From: Buddleja alternifolia | Taxonomy: Eukaryota; Streptophyta; Magnoliopsida; Lamiales; Scrophulariaceae | Direction: 5' to 3' | Length of the DNA stretch: 64,000 bases | Assembly (NCBI GenBank): GCA_019426215.1 | Contig: CM033401.1 | Location: 17,427,134-17,491,133 of the forward strand | Shown: piece after piece, positions 57,396 to 64,000 of the stretch | Position numbering within the stretch: the first letter of the stretch is position 1 | Layout of the letters: every line of letters begins with the position of its first letter | Program-made: the position numbers and the translations under genes | Notes under the pieces: generated by a model | Seen by the model: the letters and a program-made list of their open reading frames with translations, nothing else | Told to the model about the DNA's origin: nothing | Databases searched by the model: none

Positions 57396-60300
57396 ATGCA
57401 GGTACCTAGAGCCAGCACCGATACTTCAGTTTGGTACTTTGATAGTGGATCGTCAATACACATGACTGGTTCCAAGAATCTTCTAGTCTACTATCAAGCT
57501 ACCAACGGTCCTCAAGTTATATTCGGTGATAATTCAAAAGGTAAAACAAAAGGTATAGGTATCATGATTAGTGATGTTTATTATGTTGAGGGTCTTAAGC
57601 ATAACCTGTTAAGCATTAGTCAATTTTGTGATAAAGGCTTTGAAGTAAAATTTTCAAGCGACTTCTGCTATGTTAACGACGCTAAGACTAAGTCTACTAA
57701 ATTAAGAGGAAAAAGAACAAATAATGTGTATTTAGTAGATTGGGATTCTACAGTTGATAACAACCCCACGTGCTTTGTTGCTAAAAGTCAACATGAATTG
57801 GGTTGGTTATGGCATAGAAAAATGAATCACCTCAATTTCAAGGCAATCTCTCAGTTAATATCGCTAAATCTTGTAGAAGGATTACCTAAAGGTTCCTTTC
57901 AAAAGAATCGCTTATGTGATGCATGTCAAATGGGTAAACAAGTCAAGTCATCTTTCAAAAGAAACCATGTCTATCTACTTCTAGAGTTCTTGAACTATTG
58001 CATTTAGATTTGTTTGGACCTATTCAAATCATGAGTGTTAGTGGCAAAAAGTACTCGCTAGTAATAGTTGATGATTTCTCTCGCTATACATGGGTAGAAT
58101 TTCTAGCAACCAAAGATGAAACCAGTGTCAAGCTCACAGCGCTAATTCGTCAATTGCAAAATTCAAAAGATCTAAAAGTGACAAGAATTAGAACCGATAG
58201 AGGAACTGAATTTACTAACCAAGTTGTTGAGGAGTTTTGTATAGATTTAGGAATACTTTATGAGTATTCTGCTCCTAGAACACCTCAACAGAATGGAGTT
58301 GCTGAGCGATGGAACAGAACGCTTAAAGAAGCCGCAAGGACGATGTTAGCAGAGTCCAAGCTGCCTCAAAGGTTTTGGGCCGAAGCCATCAACACCGCTT
58401 GCTACACTCAGAACCAGTGTATGATTAACAAGCAACATGAGAAGACTCCATATGAGTTGTGGAAGGGACGTAAGCCTAACGTTTCATACTTTCATGTATT
58501 TGGTTCAAAATGTTTCATTCATAACAATGGATCTCACAGCCTAAAGACATTTGATCCTAAAGCAGATGAGGGAATCTTTCTAGGCTATGCCAAGAATGGA
58601 AAGAGTTTTCGCATCTTAAATAAGATCAAATCGAAGGTTGAAGAATCCATTCATGTTGTGTTTGATGATGCTAACCAAGAACCGAGTAAGGTTAATCCTG
58701 ATGATGTAGGAATTAAAGATCTCTCCCAACAAGCATCGCAAATCAACCTTAGTGATGATAGTGATGACGAGGATGATGGGATTCATGTACTTCCTCCTAA
58801 GGATACTCGTGAGGTTAACAAAAATGATAATGTCAGAATCGCTGATGATCATGAAGAGAATGATCATCAAGAGCAGATTGGAACTGTGAATGATGCAGCG
58901 TCTACGCAAGAGACAAATGAGAATCAAGCGATTAACAACCAAGAGTCTCTTAACCCGTTCCAACCAGACCGTAAATGGCTTAGAGATCATCCACCAGAGC
59001 TAGTAATTGGAGATATTGAAGCACCTGTTAGAACTAGGTCCGCTACATTTAATGAGGCCATGTTCGCAAGTTTCCTATCTCAAATGGAACCAAAGAAATT
59101 GGATGAAGCGCTTAATGATTCGAGTTGGGTAGAAGCAATGCAAGAAGAGCTTAACCAATTTGAAAGAAGCAGGGTTTGGACGCTAGTACCAAGACCAACT
59201 CACCAAGGAGTTATTGGAACGAGATGGGTTTTTAGGAACAAAATGGAAGAAGATGGCATTGTTATAAGAAACAAAGCTAGATTAGTCGCTCAGGGTTATT
59301 GTCAAGAAGAGGGTATTGACTTTGATGAAACGTATGCCCCAGTAGCCCGCCTTGAAGCAATTAGGATGTTCCTAGCGTTTGCCGCATTCAACAAGTTCAC
59401 AGTATACCAAATGGACGTGAAGAGTGCATTCTTAAATGGTAAACTCCAAGAAGAAGTCTATGTGGAGCAACCACCAGGATTCATCAACAACCATGGCAAA
59501 AGTATGGTCTACAAACTGGATAAGGCACTCTATGGCCTTAAACAAACACCAAGAGCATGGTATGACACCCTCTCTATCTTCCTTATAGGTAAAGGTTTTC
59601 AAAAGGCAGCGTTGACACAACGTTATTTAAAATTACCCATAATAAAGATATTCTCTTAGTCCAAATCTATGTTGATGATATTATATTTGGTTCTACTAAT
59701 AAGCGACTGTGTGAGAAATTTTCGAAAATGATGCAAGATCAATTTGAAATGAGCATGATGGGTGAATTAACTTTCTTCTTAGGATTACAAGTTAAGCAAC
59801 TCCCTAATGGAATATTTATAAACCAAGCTAAATATACTAGAGATATGATTAAGAAATTTGGTATAGAAAATGCATTATCTTCAAAAATTCCAATGAGCCA
59901 GACGCTTAAATTAGATAAAGATGAAAGTGGGAAGAAAATTGATATCACTAACTATAGGAGTATTATTGGATCACTCCTTTATCTTACCGCTAGTAGACCT
60001 GATATTATGTTTTCGGTATGCATGTGTGCACGTTTTCAATCTGATCCTAGAGAATCACACTTAATTGCTACCAAGAAGATCCTTAAGTACCTAAAAGGCA
60101 CACAAAATGTGGGCCTATGGTATCCACAGGATTTTTCTTTTAAACTAATTGGTTATTCAGATGCAGATTTTGCAGGATGTAAAATAGATAGAAAAAGTAC
60201 TAGTGGTACATGTCAATTTCTAGGTGATAGACTAGTTTCGTGGCATAGTAAGAAACAACAATCCATAGCGACTTCTACCGCTGAGGCAGAATATGTAGCC

Positions 60301-60614
60301 GCTGGAAGCTGTTGTGCACAATCCTTTGGATGAGGCAACAACTTAGAGATTATGGAATAATCCTAGGTCCTACCCCAATCCATTGTGATAACCAAAGTGC
60401 TTTAGCTATGACCCAAAATGCTGTTCTTCATTCTAGAACCAAACACATTGACATTAGATACCATTTCTTGCGTGACCATGTTCAAAAGAAAGATATCTCC
60501 ATGCACTTCATTGGAACTGACAAACAACTGGCAGATATCTTCACAAAAGCGCTCAACGAACAACGTTTTCTCACTTTGAGAAGTGAATTAGGTATGATCG
60601 ATTTAAACGCTTAA
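57396..60614 (+). pseudogene. SIRE-like pol: protease, integrase, RT, RNase H (frameshifted)
   Basis: Protease: WYFDSGSSIHMTG (about 57430). Pre-integrase: LWHRKMNHLNFKAIS. Integrase core from 57998: D in [13 protein letters not shown] in [11 protein letters not shown] in [18 protein letters not shown]; then [72 protein letters not shown], and YVDDIIFGS in a shifted frame (about 59670). RNase H: YSDADFAGCKIDRKSTSG, TAEAEYVAAGSC, then CDNQSALAM in another frame; the stop is at 60612-60614. Frameshifts occur near 58000, 59600 and 60310, so no full polyprotein is read. Confidence 0.93.
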
Positions 60615-61189
60615 ATCATAAAGCTTCATATTTAATAGGCATATAATTTAAGGGGAATCCACTTTATGTTTATGTCTAAAGCGTTTATCAAAATTTGAAA
60701 TGAGTCATCAACTTTAGGGGGAACTCTAAAATTGTACTTACTTCAATGTATCAAGCGACTGTGATCAAAAATGACTTTCAAAATCTTAAGCATTGATCAC
60801 TAGCTCTTATCTTTTATGCATGACAAAATCAATCTCTAATAATGTTGTCTCTCATAAATCCAAGCGATTGATTCATTTATTGAAATATTTTATGAAAAGA
60901 CTTCAGCGTTGAAAGGATTCCCACTTTAACGCTAAGTAACTCGATTTCAAAAATTCATGCATAGTTTTCATCGCTAAAGATAACGTGTGGATAAGTCCAA
61001 AAGATCAGATTTGACAACTACCCACACGTGCCTATCAAATCGAACTGACGATTATGATTCCTATCTAAACCGAGGCGGTTCAGTGATTGCATGAGTCTGA
61101 GTAAGTGTCAGTACACTATCAGGCGCGTGCACTTCACGCTGAAAATTTCAAATTTTTTCAAACAGTTTCAAATTAACTGCGGATCCGAA
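60615..61189 (+). other. SIRE region between pol and envelope-like gene
   Basis: Non-coding. A TTTAGGGGGAACT polypurine-like tract lies at about 60711-60723. No LTR follows it. AGCG/CGCT words are frequent, as in the rest of this element. Confidence 0.5.
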
Positions 61190-61445
61190 AAATGTTATAG
61201 TACCCTACTTTACCACACTTTTTGACATCCGAAATTAAATGTACACGGTTCAGATTCCTTTTGTCATTAACCTCTGAACACGTGTCATTCATCTGTCAAT
61301 TGAGGAGTTACTTTCACCTTCTATTTAAACTCACCAAGACTTTTACAGAAAACCTTTATCACTCCCAATCTTTCCTACTGTAAAAGCTTTTTCTCTCCAA
61401 AGGCAAAAACTCCTCTATTTTCTTCAAAAGCTTCAACTTTCAGCA
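61190..61445 (+). promoter_or_regulatory. Promoter-like segment before the envelope-like gene
   Basis: An ACACGTGTC G-box-like word lies near 61279. A TATA-like CTATTTAAACTC lies near 61320. A CT-rich leader (CTTTTTCTCTCC; CTCCTCTATTTTCTTC) follows just before the ATG at 61446. A further CACACGTGCC lies near 61023. Proposed from sequence only. Confidence 0.4.
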
Positions 61446-62280
61446 ATGGCACCCAAAGCTTCAAAATCTTCCAAGACAGCAACTAAACCAGTTACAGTTA
61501 ACGCCGGATTTTTGGTTAACTGGGACTATCTTTTTGATAACCAGAACTTCCCTCTTCGAACGATTCTTCCACTCGTTCAAGAATCTGGTTTGAAAGACAT
61601 GCTTACTACTACTTTCAACTTCTTTGAAGAAGAATCTCTCCACTTTTTCACCAATGGTCAAATTTCTGAAGACGGAAACTCCATATCCTGCGTCTTCCTC
61701 TCTGCAAAAGAGACATTTGTCCTCACTCCTTCTCTGGTTTCTTCGTTACTTGTTCTGCCTAATACTGGCATTGAGGTAGAACGTGTAAATCTCGGCGATG
61801 CTACCAAAGTTTGGGACGTGATAAAGAAAGAAGATGTTCACAACGCCTACGAACCCAACTTCAAGAAGAACGATATGAAAGGCGAATATGTCATCCTCGC
61901 TGACATATGTTCAAAGATTATTGAATGCAGAAAAGGGACGTTCGATAAAATCACTAACATTCAATACAAGATGATGGTTGCCATCCTGACCAAGTTAAAA
62001 GTTAACTGGTCTCTTTACGTGTTCAATCGCTTCAAAGCAGCGATGGCTAAGTCTGTTAATCCCAAGCCTTATGGGATTTTGCTAAGTCGTATTCTCTGCT
62101 CTAGCGGATATACGCAAGCGTCTGGGAAAAAGATCCCAGCGACCAAGTTTTATGGCAAGAAAATGATAAGCGAGCTTCTTAACCCGCGGAAACCTGGTGG
62201 AGCAGCGGTTCCAAAAGATCAGCGTGTTGTTCGCAGTGATGATGAAGATCAAGCGTCTTCTTCATCATCATTGATCAATC
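61446..62280 (+). pseudogene. SIRE envelope-like / plant transposon protein, C-terminally truncated
   Basis: It starts MAPKASKSSKTATKPVTV. One frame is open to 62333 but the element's own coding ends near 62280 (SSSSSLIN), after which the residues come from the next element. The middle part (YEPNFKKNDMKGEYVILAD; GTFDKITNIQYKMMVAIL; VNWSLYVFNRFKAAM; KPYGILLSRILC) recalls the Transposase_32-like / envelope-like domain of SIRE elements. Its function is unknown; no signal peptide or membrane segment is seen in this part. In SIRE1 the corresponding protein is reported to be made by stop readthrough from pol, but here 830 bp separate pol and this ATG. Confidence 0.65.
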
Positions 62281-62701
62281 ATATGAATGTATTAAAACCA
62301 CAAAGTACTACCCACATATACCCCCAAACTTAAACTCAACATTGTCCCCAATGTTGTCTCACATAAACGCATGCAAAAGGTATAAGAGTACTTACAATCA
62401 AGGATTGGTGAAAAACAATCCTTCATCACAAATATGTTCCAAATCAAACCCATCTCATCAAAATAGGCCTCTCAAAACAACGAGAAATTGCTACTAACAT
62501 GTTCAACATACTTATCAAACAAAACATTAAGCATATTAAAACACATGCCAAAAGTGCATGCTTACACAAAACAAATAAAACGAAAAGCAAAAACAAAAAA
62601 AAGGAAAGCAAAAAAAATAAAAGAAAACTCACAAAGCTTGGGTTGCCTCCCAAGAAGCGCTCTTTTAAAGTCACTAGCTTGACTTTATGTAAGAGATTGA
62701 C

Positions 62702-63661
62702 TCAAGGTGGTTTATGTGTGAATGCCTTATTCGTTCTCCAATCCACTATTGGGTATCGCTTCAACCTTTTGCCCTTTGTAGTGAAGATTGACCAATTATT
62801 TGTGCTACATATCCTAGGGTTAGACCAAGCAATCATCCACTCACGAGTTTTTTTAAGGTCCCTCAATACCTCTATTACCTTTTCTTCCTCATGCTCCGGA
62901 TGGTGGTGCAGATTTTTCTCCAAGCTAGAGATAATGTCTCGTTTTTCTTCACCAATCACCTTGACATATTTCAGCTCCATCATGTATGGATGTTGAAGAT
63001 TATTGGCTCGTTTTTCATGAAAGTGCTCAACACTAAAAGGATCAAAAATATCAATGTGTAAAGACAAATCAAAATCAATTAGATACTCAAAAACCTCATA
63101 GTTATCGAAATTAACCATGTCATCTCCTACATTCAATAACAACTTACCATCGTCGGCATCAAATACCCATTTACCTGTGGCTAGGGAAGAAAGTAAAGAA
63201 ATGTCAACACCCTCAGAAAGGATAGGGGTCAAATGCTCATCGTTGGAGGAATCTATTTTCGAATTTTCCAACTTCATTTCATTCAACGTCACGGTGTTGA
63301 ATTCCTCCTTTTGATCTATCTCAGTGGTACCAAGCAATGCCCATGGTACTTTCTCAGATATGTCGCTCGTTAGTTGCTTGAGTTGATGATTCATCTCCTT
63401 CATTTCCCGCCGTGCGTCCTTCATCATAAAGTGGAGCTCTCCAATGGTGTTATCAAGTTGTTCCTCCGGAGTAGGAATTCTTTCTTTGTAATGTTGTGGA
63501 AAGAACCCTTGTGCATAACACGCTTCAATGACGCTTTGCAGCCATAATTGATTCTCCGGTAGTGTCATATCAGGAAAATCGCTATCCTTTGCCAATTGAA
63601 TGATGCTTTGCAGCCATAATTGATTCTCCGGAAGGGTCATATCTGGAAAATTTCTAGCCAT
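62702..63661 (-). CDS. Unknown protein of LARD-like element, 319 codons
   Basis: It begins MARNFPDMTLPENQLWLQS, 130 bases after the primer site, in the position of gag. A direct duplication is visible at the N-terminus: DFPDMTLPENQLWLQS recurs ~25 residues later. A helical stretch (residues 75-115, rich in Glu/Lys/Met) and an acidic central part follow. The C-terminus is basic (KGKRLKRYPIVDWRTNKAF). No zinc knuckle, protease or RT motif is seen. I do not recognise a family. The frame is uninterrupted, so it may still be translated if transcribed. Confidence 0.5.
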   Translation of the reverse strand: MARNFPDMTLPENQLWLQSIIQLAKDSDFPDMTLPENQLWLQSVIEACYAQGFFPQHYKERIPTPEEQLDNTIGELHFMMKDARREMKEMNHQLKQLTSDISEKVPWALLGTTEIDQKEEFNTVTLNEMKLENSKIDSSNDEHLTPILSEGVDISLLSSLATGKWVFDADDGKLLLNVGDDMVNFDNYEVFEYLIDFDLSLHIDIFDPFSVEHFHEKRANNLQHPYMMELKYVKVIGEEKRDIISSLEKNLHHHPEHEEEKVIEVLRDLKKTREWMIAWSNPRICSTNNWSIFTTKGKRLKRYPIVDWRTNKAFTHKPP

Positions 63662-63774
63662 TGCGAGCTAAGAGTGTAAGAAAAAAATAAAAATAATAAT
63701 AAAAATAAAAATTTAATAAAAATAAAATAAATACTTAAAACTTGCAATAAAATCAAAAACTAAAATAAAACAAG

Positions 63775-63792
63775 TCCCCGGCAACGGCGCCA
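63775..63792 (-). promoter_or_regulatory. Primer binding site (TGGCGCCGTTGCCGGGGA type)
   Basis: On the minus strand the bases read TGGCGCCGTTGCCGGGGA, a primer site common in plant Athila/Tat-type gypsy elements. It starts 6 bases inside the LTR end. Confidence 0.85.
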
Positions 63793-63798
63793 AAAACT

Positions 63799-64000
63799 TG
63801 ACACGAAAAATCCTTACGTGTATTAAACAGCAAGTGGACTGGTCGTGTGTAGTAATAAAGTGGACAATAAAGTCCAGGTTGTCGAACCTCAAGGACTTGT
63901 ATTTTAGTTTATGATTTTAAAGCAATTGAAGAACTTAAACTAAAACAAGAATTAACAAAAATATTATGGAAGTAAGATATAAAAAAACAAGATGTCGAAA
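63799..64000 (-). repeat. 5' LTR of LARD-like element, partial (runs off right edge)
   Basis: On the minus strand the LTR ends CGTAAGGATTTTTCGTGTCA at 63799. It includes a phrase GTCCTTGAGGTTCGAC common in such LTRs. The start is beyond the window. Confidence 0.65.

Larger units (their letters stand above)
53541..62280 (+). mobile_element. SIRE/Maximus-like copia element with envelope-like gene, truncated by nested element
   Basis: It has a 5' LTR (53541-55030), a tRNA-Met primer site TGGTATCAGAGC (55033-55044), gag, pol and an envelope-like gene in SIRE order. Pol is broken by frameshifts. The gene series is cut near 62280 by a minus-strand LTR element, so the rest, including the 3' LTR, would be outside the window. 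It is inserted in the copia element; the flank before it is TTTCA, the expected 5-bp duplication. Confidence 0.85.
62280..64000 (-). mobile_element. Minus-strand LTR retrotransposon (LARD-like, gypsy-type primer site), partial
   Basis: Reading the minus strand: an LTR runs in from the right edge and ends at 63799, a primer site follows (63775-63792), then an open frame of 319 codons (63661-62702), then a purine-rich phrase TTAAGTTTGGGGGTATATG (about 62315-62333) like the polypurine tract of Athila/Tat elements. No RT, integrase or 3' LTR is present. It sits inside the SIRE envelope-like gene. The left boundary (62260-62310) is approximate. Confidence 0.6.

Noticed and set aside
53541..62333. 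Endogenous virus because of the envelope-like gene
   Set aside because: Domain order (integrase before RT) and the LTR are copia/SIRE type; no viral genes are seen.

Overview
The window is nuclear DNA of a flowering plant, most likely a eudicot. The evidence is a CC-NB-LRR resistance gene with a plant-type intron, several plant retrotransposon lineages (Tat-like and chromovirus Ty3/gypsy, small copia, SIRE-like copia), a PIF/Harbinger transposon with spliced genes, CACTA, hAT and Mutator MITEs, and Helitrons. Apart from the resistance gene, nearly everything I recognise is a transposable element or its remains. All calls were made by reading the sequence; no database search was possible, so family names are recognition, not search results.

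Bases 1-13070: the tail of a + strand Tat-like gypsy polyprotein is followed by a decayed antisense gene resembling plant-mobile-domain proteins and by a 3' region with two 250-bp direct repeats. Next is the primer site and long LTR of a minus-strand gypsy element. That LTR is split by a nearly complete 4.83-kb chromovirus (7934-12763) with a perfect target duplication (ATTTA).

Bases 13071-31600: AT-rich DNA with Helitron material. It holds a decayed Rep/helicase ending at a hairpin plus CTAGT, a probable 6.7-kb Helitron carrying a 5'-truncated LINE that was itself hit by a Harbinger-type MITE, and two minus-strand Helitrons lying end to end. Two CACTA MITEs, a hAT element with a tRNA-like segment and a Mutator-type MITE complete the stretch.

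Bases 31740-37745: the one apparently functional host gene, a minus-strand CC-NB-LRR of 942 codons in two exons. Its phase-1 intron of about 3.2 kb is filled with nested inverted-repeat, hAT and CACTA elements. A solo LTR lies upstream at 38504-39062.

Bases 39300-64000: a LINE ORF1 remnant split by a miniature LTR element, then a nest of elements. A copia element (from 41954) is split in gag by an 8.5-kb PIF/Harbinger transposon (42628-51104) whose three spliced genes (a transposase with an intact DDE triad and two Myb/SANT-like genes) are all open. The copia is split again at 53541 by a SIRE-like copia. The SIRE envelope-like reading frame is broken near 62280 by a minus-strand LTR element of LARD type that runs off the right edge.

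The most informative points are the coding-competent Harbinger with a second Myb-like gene, the resistance gene with a TE-filled intron, the end-to-end Helitrons, and a possible separate promoter in front of the SIRE envelope-like gene.
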